This document shows, piece after piece, positions 23,751 to 34,082 of a stretch of DNA of 64,000 nucleotides (the stretch's first letter is position 1; every line of letters begins with the position of its first letter). The stretch spans positions 1,647,111 to 1,711,110 of the forward strand of contig BCJC01000002.1 of assembly GCA_001600175.1 (NCBI GenBank). The letters are read 5' to 3'. Made by a program: the position numbers and the translations under genes. Below the pieces are notes generated by a model. It was not told the DNA's origin and made no database searches. It saw nothing but the letters and a program-made list of their open reading frames with translations. The DNA comes from Erythrobasidium yunnanense (lineage: Eukaryota > Basidiomycota > Cystobasidiomycetes > Erythrobasidiales > Erythrobasidiaceae).

Positions 23751-24436
23751 ATGGCATTCAGACCTAAACGACCCAGTCTAAGCAGATCAGCATCGGGAGG
23801 TAGCGAGGTCTCCACCGGATCGGCAAACAAGAGAAGTACTCTTAGTCTCCATACGCCGCAGCGTACATCGACAGTCAACGCATCCTCTGGCGTTTCAGCA
23901 GACAAAGGGCATGCCCAAGCGCACCCTCGCCAGAGCTCTGCGTGAGTTGTTGATTTGGTTGATCAGTATCAACAGCGCAGGATCACCAGTCGCTTACAGT
24001 GCCTAGCAGCTCAAAAGCAACATACCCGCGCGATCTGGGTAAATCAGAGAATGTGACAGGACGTCGCCGTAGGACTGCGACAATGCTCTGCTCACAATCA
24101 CTGCTGATCTGCCTGTGATTAGCTACTTCAACGAACAGGAGGCTTTCATCCTGGATTGGACAGCAGCTCAGGGAAGCTAGTGCATTGAAGGCTGCAGATC
24201 GAGAGGTCACAGATAAACTCGAGGCCGCGAACGACCTCGAGGCGTATATCATCGAAGTCGAGATATACCTAAGGTCTGGTGCAATTGCCGAGGCACAGAC
24301 TCAGGGCTGGATGGATCTCAAAGCTGAGCTCAACAGAGCAGTCAAGACACACGAAGCCGATGGAAGCAAGGAGCAGCTTGGACTCGCTCACTCTCGCCTG
24401 ATTGTTGCCATGCGGAAAGCGAGACCTCGGGAATAG
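23751..24436 (+). CDS. Lid-only Hsp70-derived protein
   Basis: Three exons (23751-23941, 24010-24038, 24123-24436) give 177 aa. The first ~64 residues are Ser/Thr/Lys-rich (MAFRPKRPSLSRSASGG...). The last exon aligns with the final exon of the Ssb gene just upstream: STNRRLSSWIGQQLREASAL / KAADREVTDKLEAANDLEAY against [20 protein letters not shown] / [20 protein letters not shown]. It ends SRLIVAMRKARPRE against [13 protein letters not shown]. The match starts at essentially the same splice boundary as Ssb exon 10. ATPase domain and substrate beta-sandwich are absent. Most simply, a tandem duplication of the last Ssb exon acquired a new disordered N-terminus. It may act as a decoy or regulator of Ssb or its co-chaperones (inference), or be a decaying duplicate; the frame is intact. 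Confidence 0.8.
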
Positions 24437-24720
24437 GCAGGAATTGGGATGCGGACAAGCACTGTGTCGCTTCACGGATGTGCTCAAGCTGCATGCCCAG
24501 CAGTTTTCAGACTCTAGCTCGTTCTCGTATCTGTGTGATGGTCTGCTTGGCGAATAGGAATACTGTTTGAACGCCTTCCGGCAGAATGGGGAACCCAGCA
24601 AAAGCATGCTTAAGAGGATTATGCTTGCACTGAAATGCTACTACTGCAGTGTGTTTATCAACACAGTCGTTACAATCGTGAGTGTACTTATGGTGACTAA
24701 GTCCTGACATTGGACACTGT

Positions 24721-27281
24721 CTATACTTCTTCCCGTGAGACTGGAAGCGGTGCCTGTATTGCATCAAGGCACTCTTTGACTGAAGATTGGACATGATCTG
24801 TTCCTCACGTTAGCGGAGATTACGTGAGATTTGTGAATATGACCTACCTCTGCCGATCAGGTCAAACAAATGTGCCTTCTCCAGCTTCCTGCGCAACTCG
24901 CCCTCGACATGTGCAAAGTATACTTGCACTCCTCTTTGCGCATAGTTCTGGCAGGACTCGTGCAGAATTTGTATAGCCGATGCGTCGATGCCTATCAAAT
25001 CCTTCATATGCAAGACAATAGTCTGCGCTTCTCCTCTATGCGGCAGATCGGAAGGATGATGTCGCTTCGTGCCGTAGCGTTCCAAGCGTCGCAGGCGTTC
25101 TTTCAAAGCTCCGGTGTTTGCGAAATGTAGCCTCTCTCGCAGGCGGACAATCAGAACACCAGGGACCTCTTCTGTCAGGTCTAGGTAGTCATCGTCCACT
25201 GCATCTTCGACAGGAGCCCATTGATCAGTGCCAGGTATACGACCCATAATCTGTACGCCGATAGATTGGGAAGACTGTTTGACGACCAGGACTAGCGAAA
25301 CAGCAACGCTGACAATGATGCCGGTCTGTCGCAGCAGAGTATGAGTAACCTCATATGCTGATGACTGCTTTCTAGCCAACTTACCTGGACTGACGACAGA
25401 AGGGTAAGGAAGAAGGTTAAAGCCATAAGGGAAAGATCGGTCCATGCTTCCATGTGAACAAAGAAAGCAACGTCTTCTGGCATTTCAGCGAGGATTGTGT
25501 AAACGACGAGCGCCACGATGCATCCCAAGACAGCTTTGGGAAGGTAGTATAGGTACTGAAGGAGGAAGAAGGTGGAGAGCAGGACCAACACCGAGACCAG
25601 GAAAGATGTCATTGGAGAGCGAGCACCTGCGTTTGCAGCAAGTCTGCTCGTACGTTAGCTACGGAACTGGCTAAAGTAAGGCGGAATAACATACCTAGAC
25701 CTGGTGATACTGCCATAGCCAGGAATTGTACCACTAATGACTGAAGCTCCGAGATTTGCCAACCCGAGAGCGGTAAGCTCCCTGTTAGGCGAGATTGCAT
25801 AGTTGAAAAGGCTGGAGTTCTGCTTTGCTGCCACGATACTGTCTACGTATCCCATTATTGCGATAGTCACAGCTGAGGAGACCACCTCTGAGCTGAAGGC
25901 AAACTGCCAGATCCGACCCGAGTGAATCGGGAAGTGGACGTGGACCGCTCCTGCCGATACATTGCCAAGTATATCGACACCTCGCTTGTCCCAGTTCAGC
26001 TGGGCACAGAGGACTACAGCTAGCGTCAATTGATTGCTATACAGTGGCAGCATGTGTTGCGGACTCACTAGTGGTGACGACGGCAACTATCAGTATCTCA
26101 GGGATATAAGTCACCCAGAAGAGCTTCTTGCGCAGCTTTGGTTTATTCACTCGAGCAGTGACCAAGACAACAAGCGATACGAAGGAAATCAACGCTGTCA
26201 AGCGGTGAACAGACGAAATGTTTTCTATGACGAATAGGAGCTTGTCGATAGGCGGTTTACTCGAAACTCCGTGAGCTTTCGCCAGGCGTCCAAGACCAAG
26301 CAAGGGTACTGCACGACTTGATCAGCTTCTGTGATCGATTCTTGGCCTGCAGCTTACTTGATTGTTCAATGAAGATTACGAATGCGACAGCGGTGATGAA
26401 GCCCCGCAGGAGCGCACGACTAAGGACAGCGTCCAGAAAGCCTAAGCGAAGGATGCCCAGCAGAAAAGTGATCAGGCCGACTTCGAAGCTGAGGCAGCGA
26501 GAAAAGGCATCAATACCCAAGCCATTGACCCTTCCTGCGGGCGGTACTTACACGATCGCGCTTGCTATACCCGTTCGCAGATCTTCTAGCTGCTGTGCAG
26601 GAAGATGTGCAAACGGGAGTGCTAGTTTATCGACCGTTTGCCCTACCAGAAGTGACAAGGCTGCTTCTGGTCCCACGCTGAGTTGGCCGCAGGTACCAAC
26701 AAGCGCGTAGATGAAGGTAGGAACAATGACGCCGAATAGACCTGATTCGAGCGCTGACGTTAACACGTAGGAAGTGCGCCCTTGTCTAATCCAGGCTCAC
26801 CATTGACAGGATCCAAGCGCGCCAGACTTGCAGCATATGACATGGATTGTGGGACGAGCAGACATGTGAGAGTAAGAGCTGCAGCAAAGTCTCCTGCAAA
26901 TGTGCTTGCGCTATACTCCGGAAGCCAGTTGAAGATCGGCACATAGTATCGCCAGTATTGTTTCGTTGTTACGGCTTTCTTGAACTTGTGTCTAGCGTTC
27001 GCTAGTCGAGGCGTACTGGTACCGCTCTTTGCCTGGGAAGGTGCTGGCGACTCGCGTCCTGAGCCTCCATTTACGGGTAGACTACCATAGTTCGCAGGCG
27101 CAGAAGATTGTTTAGTGTAGGTTCCAGCATATCTACTCGTCCAGCTTCGCGGTATCAAGGGTCTCTTCTGGTCGTTGCGCGTATTCGACACCGTCGAAAC
27201 TGGCGACTCTGAGCGAGGTGCATTTTCTAGGATCTTGATGCTCGAGCTGCCTGAGCCTGAAGGGGCACCACCGTCGCTCAT
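24721..27281 (-). CDS. SulP-family sulfate/anion transporter with STAS domain
   Basis: Membrane transporter of the SulP/SLC26 family; sulfate permease is the usual fungal role. The start at 27281 (MSDGGAPSGSG) opens a ~115-residue cytosolic Ser-rich N-terminus, then TTKQYWRYYVPIFNWLPEYS. The SulP signature LTCLLVPQSMSYAASLARLD and GTCGQLSVGPEAALSLL follow, then further membrane segments across at least seven introns (FEVGLITFLLGILRLGFLD; YVDSIVAAKQNSS; LGLANLGASVISGTIPGYGS; VLVLLSTFFLLQYLYYLPKA). The STAS domain is at about 25190-24830, with ...IVLHMKDLIGIDASAIQILH and GVQVYFAHVEGELRRKLEKA. The last exon ends with SVKECLDAIQAPLPVSREEV, stop at 24721. Same strand and 276 bp downstream of the Mam3-like gene. 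Confidence 0.92.
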
Positions 27282-27557
27282 GTTGATCGCTTTCGTAGGT
27301 GCTTAACGGTCCATCAGAAATATTCGCGTTGGCAAAATCTGCAGTTTGGTCACAAATGACACCGCAGGCAAAACGTCCTATTTTCGTATACGTGTAGGGA
27401 ACGAGCAACGGCAAGACTGGGTTTACGGGCTGCGACTCAATCGTATTGCACACATGCCTGCAACTGTCAACTGCTGTCGGAGACGTTTGCTATGAGAACG
27501 TAAAATGCAGAAGACTTGCGCTAGGACGAGTACTATGTTGCGAGATCCATCTTCAGC

Positions 27558-29960
27558 TCATTGCAGGCCTGGGGACGTTACTAACTGTTTGCCGCCTAGC
27601 AGAGGTGCGTTCTCATCATCTTCGTGCGCCTCTTGTAGCTGAGAGACGCGTTCCGGATCTGCCGTGATGGTCGACTTGACCGTGATTTCGGAAGCTTTAC
27701 TCGGCGACTTTCCATTCTGTACGCCTTCAGACTCTGAGTTCGGCGTTCTCGTACCATCTTCTCCTTCGTCGCCATCCTCGTCTGCATCATCTCGGTCTAT
27801 GATAGAGACTTTGTGACCTGTAGCATCGAGATTTTGCATGACCGCCTCGAGAGCTTGTTTCCTCAGATCGGCATTCGCTCCTTTGACCTTGATCTTGTCG
27901 AAAGCGGCCATTGTAGCCGTTGCGCTGCCTAGCCTGTGAGGACCGCTAGGTCGACGACGAGGGGTGCTCGCACCCGCATTCATGCTTATAGTACCATAGT
28001 CTGGTCGATTGGAAGAGTTTTCGCTTCCTACGTCGCTGTTTGCTCTGCTTATCTTGCCATTGCCTTGGGCGACGGGGCCATCCCAGGTGTTCTTACGACG
28101 ATTAGCTGCATCTGTCCCGAAAGACATTTGTTAGACATGCGAACTCATTGTTGTATGGGCTAGCTTACTTTGTAAGAGTGGAGTGAGCTTCTTGGCCGCT
28201 CCTGTTCGGATCTGTGGCTTTCGGACGACCTTGATCTTGTTCGCAACATCGAGGAATAGGTCGGTCTCGTCAATGATCTCTTCGCCTGTCAAGGATCCAA
28301 TAATAATCAGCTCTCTCGCTTTTGCCATTCGAAATATGCGGATGTGAGCTCTTACCGATGAGCTCTTCGATCACATCCTCGAGGGAGACAATACCCAGAG
28401 CGCCGGTAGGCTCTCCAGGCTCGTTACTGACTAGCATCATATGCGATCGACCTTGTTGGCTGTGAAAGTGATGATCAGCTGAATATTGCGCTCTGCCGTC
28501 CAGGCTAACTTACAAGAAGTTCAACGCTTCCAGACAGCTCATACTGGGTTCGGCTTCAGGTAGAGGTATCAAATTGAAGGATGAGACGGGCTTGGCATCC
28601 TCTGGATCATAGATGACGAGCTAAAGAGAAGCTATCTATTCAGCAAAATGCCAGTTACTGGGAAGGAGGACATGCTATGGCTTACGTTCTTGATTAGCAA
28701 CATGCCGATAAAGTTAGACTTGTTTTGTTTCTCATAGACAGGTACCCTTGAGTAGCCTTGTCGCAAGATCTGCGAGCCTTAAGTTCAGCTCGGCACTCCG
28801 ACGTCATGCTAGATTTCGCACCTCTGCAACAGTCTCCTCATCCAGTATTTGCTCTGTGCTCAAGGAGTATATGTCCTCGATAGGCACCATGATATCCTTT
28901 ATGCTCTTCTCCGTCAGTTCCAGAACAGCAGAGATGATCGTCACTTCGTCTTCCATGAGTGTTTCGGCACCCAAGTGACGGTGAAGAGATACGAAGGACT
29001 TGAGCTCTTTACGCTTGTAGGTGGTGCCTTCATCGTGTCCGAGTACTTTGTCCAACAGTAGAGCAATAGGGTAGGATAGTGGATAAGATGCGTACATCTG
29101 GGGATAATCAGCCAATATAATCAGACAGGTTTCATGCAATGGTGACGATCGGAGATGATCGAAACGTACGATGATATTCATGAATGGCACGCTGGCGGCA
29201 CCTATTGCCAATCCGTATCTGGAGCAGATGGCTATCCCGACAAGGTCAGACGTGATATTTCACAGCCAGATCGTGCGGGAGCTTACCTTGCGGAATGACC
29301 TCGCCGAATAGGAGAATCAAGGCAGTCGAACTAATGACGGCTAAAACGCCTCCACCAAGGATCGAGTCGAGGAAGATAGGTAACGTTTCATTCGTTCTAT
29401 GATATACGAGGGCATCAACATTTCTGTTCCACTTACGGATGCGCCAAGCTCTGTTTGGAAGGCACATGAACTCACATGGTATTGAACAGCAGCAGGGTGA
29501 CTGTCATAGTACAAGACATCAGCACGCGTATGCGTCGACCGATCTGAATGAGCGACTTACCTAGAACCCAATGGTGACCCTTCTTGATCAGTTTCAGGAC
29601 CTTTGCAGACCGTCGCTTCTCTTTCTCGTCCCCGCTTTGCGACATGACAGTCAAGTTGACAGCGTCCATACTCATCAACGCCAGCGTCAAGCCAGCCAGA
29701 GCACCTCCTATGAGGACCAGGCAGAGGACCACGACCAATTTGAGGAAAAAGGCCGCTGATCCGGGTTTCGTCTCAGGTTCTGACTCTTCAGCGAGTATCT
29801 TCAGTAGCGAGGCATGGTATTCCTGCTCCTGCGCCAATCCCAGCATGGACGAGGCTGCTGGTAATGCATAGGCCAGAGGGAATTTGAGCAACCGAAGCAA
29901 GGTAGGCAGGACGGAGCATCGTAGGAGGACAGCCAGAGCAGGGCTGCGTGGACGGGCCAT
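27558..29960 (-). CDS. Mam3/CNNM-like membrane protein with DUF21 and CBS domains
   Basis: Ortholog of yeast Mam3-type vacuolar proteins linked to metal (Mn, Mg) handling; family knowledge, not tested here. The start [15 protein letters not shown] at 29960 is a probable signal/anchor. DUF21 membrane segments follow ([50 protein letters not shown]), then a cytosolic region with [14 protein letters not shown] and a CBS pair ([20 protein letters not shown] / [28 protein letters not shown]). A ~190-residue disordered tail contains [17 protein letters not shown] and ENAPLLGG, ending at 27558. The ENAPLL element is an acidic dileucine-type signal suited to vacuolar sorting. Multiple introns, including one inside the CBS pair. 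Confidence 0.9.
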
Positions 29961-30429
29961 CGTAGTTTGCGGTGTTCCTGAGGAATTGGCAGCTGCAAAA
30001 CCTAGAAATTCGGAAAGTGCGAAACGTCAGAATGCGCAGACACGTGAAGACGGTAAAGTATGCGATTGGATTGCAGTATTGACACAACGATAGAAGTATG
30101 TACATATATCTATGGTACTGCTGCAGTTCAGAAGATATCCGGCCCTCTGCGCTATGAGTATCGCGTCTAATTCCAGTTCTAGCTCGTTCCCAACCTCTTC
30201 ATGACGTAACTACCTCTATCGCATGATGTTACGGTGGGAGACTTCTTCAATGATAGTCCTGTAAGGCTTCCAACGGTTCTTTCGCTGTGTATGCTTGTAT
30301 GGGAGATCATGCGCGATGAGCGGAGTTTGTAGCGAAGTCTTCAGCGAAGTGTAGGCCCTAATGAGATGTCAGAGATGTCTCTATCTCACTCCAGCATCGA
30401 AGCTCCTCACATTTAACGCCGGTGATGGC
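29961..30429. other. Intergenic between the Mam3-like and Sdh assembly factor genes
   Basis: 469 bp, upstream of the Mam3-like gene and downstream of the assembly factor, both on the minus strand. No coding features; presumably promoter plus 3' UTR. Confidence 0.5.
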
Positions 30430-30816
30430 TCAGAAATCGGTCGCTCTTCCGCCGTATGTCCACTCTTTCTCGTAGCCCAGCGGGTCGTTCTTTGGTCCTC
30501 CAACCTCTCCTGTTCTAGGGTTGATCTCACCATCGAATTCAGGCTTCGGTTTCAGCCTGATCTCATCGTGGCTCATGTTATCTCCAGCATCATCATCGAC
30601 TTCTTGCTCTGCACCGTTCGCAGGCTTGCTCAATGGCGTTTGCGCTCGTCGTTGAAGCTCTTCAAACTCCTTCTGCAGATGAGGAGGCAGCCGTGGAGGT
30701 CCTGGACGGTCGCTGCTAAAGTCGGAATTGACAGAGACCACTCGCGAAGTATGAATAGCGCGAGGTCGCAGCTGTCGCACTATCGTTCTCGAGGCAAGAA
30801 ATCTTAAGGAGAGCAT
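30430..30816 (-). CDS. SDH8: Succinate dehydrogenase assembly factor 4, mitochondrial
   Basis: Single exon of 128 aa. The DUF1674 signature closes the protein: FDGEINPRTGEVGGPKNDP, then EWTYGGRATDF at the very end, with near-perfect family match. SDHAF4/Sdh8 binds flavinylated Sdh1 in the mitochondrial matrix and promotes complex II assembly. The N-terminus from 30816 (MLSLRFLASRTIVRQLRPRA) is a typical Arg-rich mitochondrial targeting peptide. The open frame extends upstream to 30948, but the in-frame leader is hydrophobic and unlike the family, so the 30816 ATG is chosen. The linker between targeting peptide and signature (QKEFEELQRRAQTPLS) is normal for fungi. Confidence 0.94.
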   Translation of the reverse strand: MLSLRFLASRTIVRQLRPRAIHTSRVVSVNSDFSSDRPGPPRLPPHLQKEFEELQRRAQTPLSKPANGAEQEVDDDAGDNMSHDEIRLKPKPEFDGEINPRTGEVGGPKNDPLGYEKEWTYGGRATDF

Positions 30817-30974
30817 GCTGTAGAGTGATGGTGGTAGAAGAAATGCAAGATGCACAAGGGAACAGAACAGACGAATGCTTGCCACTACTCCTTCGGCTGC
30901 TCGGGACAACAAGGAATCTGCCTGAAACCTTCGAGAAGCTTTCTGCAATCATGATCTTCCTACATGATGTGCTG

Positions 30975-31934
30975 TCAAGCTCGCCCACCTCTTCTCCGAC
31001 TGCGTCTAGTCTTTCCAGCAGTCTCGACGTACCCTGATGAGATCGAAGTAGCTGAAGAGGAAGAAGAACCTTGTTTATCTGTTCTGACAGGCTCACTGCT
31101 GTCCCCAAAGACAGCGTCATAGAGCGCCACGGGAGACGATGGTCCTGATCGGAGTAGCGGAGCCGTACTCCTCTGGTGATCTTCTGGACTGTGCGACCTC
31201 GCAGATCTCGATCTGTGGTGTCTCCTATGGTGGTGCTTTGCGTGTTCATCAATAATGTTACCTCTCGTATCGAATCGCAAGTCCATCAAAGCCATCTCCT
31301 TGGGAACTTTCACGATACGATACGAAGTCTTCGAAGAGTCGTTGTTACTCGAGGAATGTTGGCTTAACCTTCTATCTCTGTGACGACCTCTTCTTGGCGG
31401 GCTATGGACGAAGGGGGTCGTGTCCGCTTTCAAGTCCTTCACGACAGTCCCGGTAGGATCAGCAACGGGTCCAGTCGATCTGCTCTTGCTGCAATTCCTG
31501 CGACGTCTACTACGAGCCTTGTCAACAATGCTCCCATCTGCATCGAATTGCAAGTCCTGCGCTGGCGAACTCTGCCTGTCTCTGTTGATGCGATACGATC
31601 TTTTCGATGCGGTGCTGATGGTGGAAGAAGAACCTCTGCGTGCAGTAGTCTGCCTGTTTGGACTGGTACTCGATGGTCTGTCGATAATGGCTACGGTATC
31701 ATCCTGCAAATCCCCAACGACAGTGCCGGTTGGACCAGTAACGAGGTGAATCGACTTGTTTGTCGAATGGCTCGATGCAGAGGAGGAGGGACGAGGCTTA
31801 TGCGTGACGATCGTAGTTGCCAAGTTCGAAGGACTTGGTGTTCGGATGACACGCACGCCCGTGGTACTGCTCCTTTTCGAAGGCTTGGATTTCGGAAGGG
31901 GATCACCGTTGATATCAAATGAGAGGTCAGACAT
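30975..31934 (-). CDS. Ser-rich protein with LRFDxxGNxI-type repeats and a two-copy ~93-residue tandem unit
   Basis: Single exon of about 319 aa, start MSDLSFDINGDPLPK at 31934. No known domain. Three copies of a short motif are spread through Ser/Arg-rich disordered sequence: DLSFDINGDPL, DLQFDADGSIVD, DLRFDTRGNIID. The last two belong to a larger unit repeated twice with a period of about 278 nt: PTGTVV(G/K)DL(Q/K)xDT, then a spacer, then SYRI, then the LxFDxxG motif. The remainder is low complexity (HHRRHHRSRSARSHS) and ends TRRSRRRGGRA. The neighbour upstream (32228-33727) shares the short motif, so the two are paralogs or share a repeat module. Function unknown; a peptide-ligand scaffold is a guess. 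Confidence 0.72.
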   Translation of the reverse strand: MSDLSFDINGDPLPKSKPSKRSSTTGVRVIRTPSPSNLATTIVTHKPRPSSSASSHSTNKSIHLVTGPTGTVVGDLQDDTVAIIDRPSSTSPNRQTTARRGSSSTISTASKRSYRINRDRQSSPAQDLQFDADGSIVDKARSRRRRNCSKSRSTGPVADPTGTVVKDLKADTTPFVHSPPRRGRHRDRRLSQHSSSNNDSSKTSYRIVKVPKEMALMDLRFDTRGNIIDEHAKHHHRRHHRSRSARSHSPEDHQRSTAPLLRSGPSSPVALYDAVFGDSSEPVRTDKQGSSSSSATSISSGYVETAGKTRRSRRRGGRA

Positions 31935-32227
31935 GTAGGCTAGATCCGTCAAGAGATGGAAGTAGACTTGACAGCGGTGAAAGGATGAACGCAACGGAAG
32001 CGCAGAGCCAAGATCCTGCCGAATCGCCCTACAAGCGGAATGCAGATTCTTCTGTGATGTCGGACGCACTGCGGCGATGCCCAGGCCATAAGCGGAGGGA
32101 CGCATGACTGAGTGGAGGTGGGCAAAGATTCGCCAGGATCGCGCGCCAGACAAGGTCGAAGAGCACGCATCTTTGTTGCATATCTCAGCCAACTGGAAGT
32201 CACTAGGCAGCAACAGACAGAAAAGAG

Positions 32228-33727
32228 CTACATCATTGCGCATTTCTGGTCATCTTGGTCGTAATAGTCGCGACGTGCTCTTCTGCGCGGCCTGTGACGC
32301 GGTTTCGAGGTAGTGCTCACAGCCGCTGGAGTAGGACGAGTGACTCTCGTTTCTCCAGCTGACGAGCTCGATGAGGCGGATGAAGCCGAAGACGAGTCTA
32401 AGCGGACAGGCTTTGCGGGTGCATCTTTACTATCGTAGTATCTTCTGCTTCGGAGTAGATCAGGCATGGTCTGTACCATCACTGCGTATTTATCATCCGC
32501 CGAAAGAGCAGGGGGAGGTGTAGATGCCGTATAAGGTGGACGAGTGATCAGAGGCGATATGCGTCTTTCTTGTTCCCGAGATAGAAGATTGCCCATTATA
32601 TCGTACTCGGGACTGATGTTCATACTGTGTGCAGCAACTGCTGATAGGATCTTGGCGCTCGTGTCTTCCTCGACAGGGTTATCTTCTGCTTCGAAGACTT
32701 TGAAGGGTCTTCTAGGCTTTGGTGCGGCAATAAACGGTGAAGCAGGTCTTGAGATAATGCGCTCTCGTTTCTCGACAGACTGATCCTCGTCGGCGGCTTG
32801 CAGGATCTGATTTCCCCAGATATCGTATGCGGGAGAATGACTCCTTGCAGCAGCGACTTTGAAAGGCGTTGTATAACGAGCAGTGTCGTCATAGTCTCGA
32901 GCAGCAGCAGAAGATGGCCGGGGCGTATCGAACTTGACTCTTGTACCAGGTCTCGAGTAGGTGTTCGAATAAGCTAGTGCAGTGTCGAACATCGAAGTAT
33001 TGCGATTATCTCTCGAAGCCGAGCTGCCCTTTGACGAATGCGACGAGGATCTTCGTGAATAGCTACCTCTTCTAGTTCTTCCTGTCGTCTTGCTACCGAG
33101 ATTGCCTAGATAACGTCCATGCATGTCCCAGCTATCGCTCTCCGCACTTTGACCTCCTCTCTTAGCCGTTACTGCATAATGGTCAATAGCCCACTGTGGA
33201 GTAGGTGCGCGCGCATTACTGCCCGCTCGGGCACTAGTAGCGGGCGTAGCGTTCGCAGATCTTGGTATAACGTTCCCTTGAAAGTCGAAGCGAAGAGCTG
33301 GAGTCTCGCTTCTGGTAGTGCTGGGTGCCTTTTCATCCGTATGAGACGCCCAGTATGCCGAAGCGGTCGTCTTGTCCTTAGCGTTGTAGGGTGTAGATGC
33401 ACAAGAGTACCGGGCTGGGTTACTATCTGCTCTATTTCGACTCGAAGGAGGGACGGTGCCGGTTCTCTCGATGACGTTCCCAGCCATATCGAATCGAAGA
33501 CCGGGAGTAGCGCTCCTGCTTGCCGTATCAGCATACGAAGGCGAAGAGGAGCTTTTGACGGGCGAGTACGAGCGACTATAGTAGCCGTAGTCATAAGAAG
33601 CGGATGCATGAGCGGCGGAACTACTCCTGGAGCGCTGTTTTCGTCGAGCGGGAGTACTGGTAGCTGCTCGATAAATGGGGTCGCCATTAGCATCGAAGCG
33701 CAGCTCTGGAGTACTACTTCGTGACAT
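32228..33727 (-). CDS. Ser-rich LRFDxxGNxI-repeat protein with C-terminal CaaX box
   Basis: Single exon of 499 aa, start MSRSSTPELRFDANGDPIY at 33727. Six related motif copies occur along a disordered Ser/Arg-rich chain: ELRFDANGDPI, GLRFDMAGNVIER, ALRFDFQGNVIPR, DSWDMHGRYLGN, AYDIWGNQIL and EYDIMGNLLSR. Each is usually preceded by Ser-Ala/Glu-Thr-Pro or Ser-Pro. The last four residues are CAMM (codons at 32231-32242), a CaaX box with Met at the end, which farnesyltransferase favours (established knowledge). A basic stretch (HRPRRRARRDYYD) just before could add membrane affinity. Hence probably a farnesylated, membrane-tethered disordered protein (inference). It is followed on the same strand by the related gene at 30975-31934. 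Confidence 0.75.
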   Translation of the reverse strand: MSRSSTPELRFDANGDPIYRAATSTPARRKQRSRSSSAAHASASYDYGYYSRSYSPVKSSSSPSYADTASRSATPGLRFDMAGNVIERTGTVPPSSRNRADSNPARYSCASTPYNAKDKTTASAYWASHTDEKAPSTTRSETPALRFDFQGNVIPRSANATPATSARAGSNARAPTPQWAIDHYAVTAKRGGQSAESDSWDMHGRYLGNLGSKTTGRTRRGSYSRRSSSHSSKGSSASRDNRNTSMFDTALAYSNTYSRPGTRVKFDTPRPSSAAARDYDDTARYTTPFKVAAARSHSPAYDIWGNQILQAADEDQSVEKRERIISRPASPFIAAPKPRRPFKVFEAEDNPVEEDTSAKILSAVAAHSMNISPEYDIMGNLLSREQERRISPLITRPPYTASTPPPALSADDKYAVMVQTMPDLLRSRRYYDSKDAPAKPVRLDSSSASSASSSSSAGETRVTRPTPAAVSTTSKPRHRPRRRARRDYYDQDDQKCAMM

Positions 33728-34082
33728 GGTAGCGTGATGAGTAATGAGGACGAAGAGATGAGAGGATCGGTCTCGGATATACTACGGAAGGAGGGAGAGG
33801 GGCAGATTTCACGTTCACAAACCTTGTAAGTAACTCAGACCCGACTGCCCTGCGCGAGAGCAGAGTTTGCATCAAAAGTTTCAAGCTTTGTTAGACACAA
33901 ATGACACTTTCCACTTGTCTGCGCATATACATAGCCGCTGCCTTTACTCCGCTTGATGACTCTACGGAATGCCTTGATCAGAGTTGAGCAAGACCGATTG
34001 GAAGGGACTGACTTACTCCTTTACTGCCTGGACCGCTGTGTGCGACTGCCTTTCTAGCCAAACAAAGCCAGCACTCCACTCG
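33728..34082. other. Intergenic upstream of the LRFD-repeat gene
   Basis: 355 bp containing the promoter of the minus-strand repeat protein and the 3' end of the small membrane-protein gene. Nothing else seen. Confidence 0.5.

Noticed and set aside
30817-30948. N-terminal extension of the Sdh assembly factor frame (starting MQKASRRF...)
   Set aside because: The 30816 ATG gives a standard mitochondrial targeting peptide and family-like length; the extra residues are hydrophobic leader with no family counterpart.
32228-33727. Homology of FDxxGN/YDIxGN motifs to bacterial RHS/YD repeats
   Set aside because: Motif copies are widely and irregularly spaced in disordered sequence and lack the beta-strand register and length of YD repeats; likely convergence.
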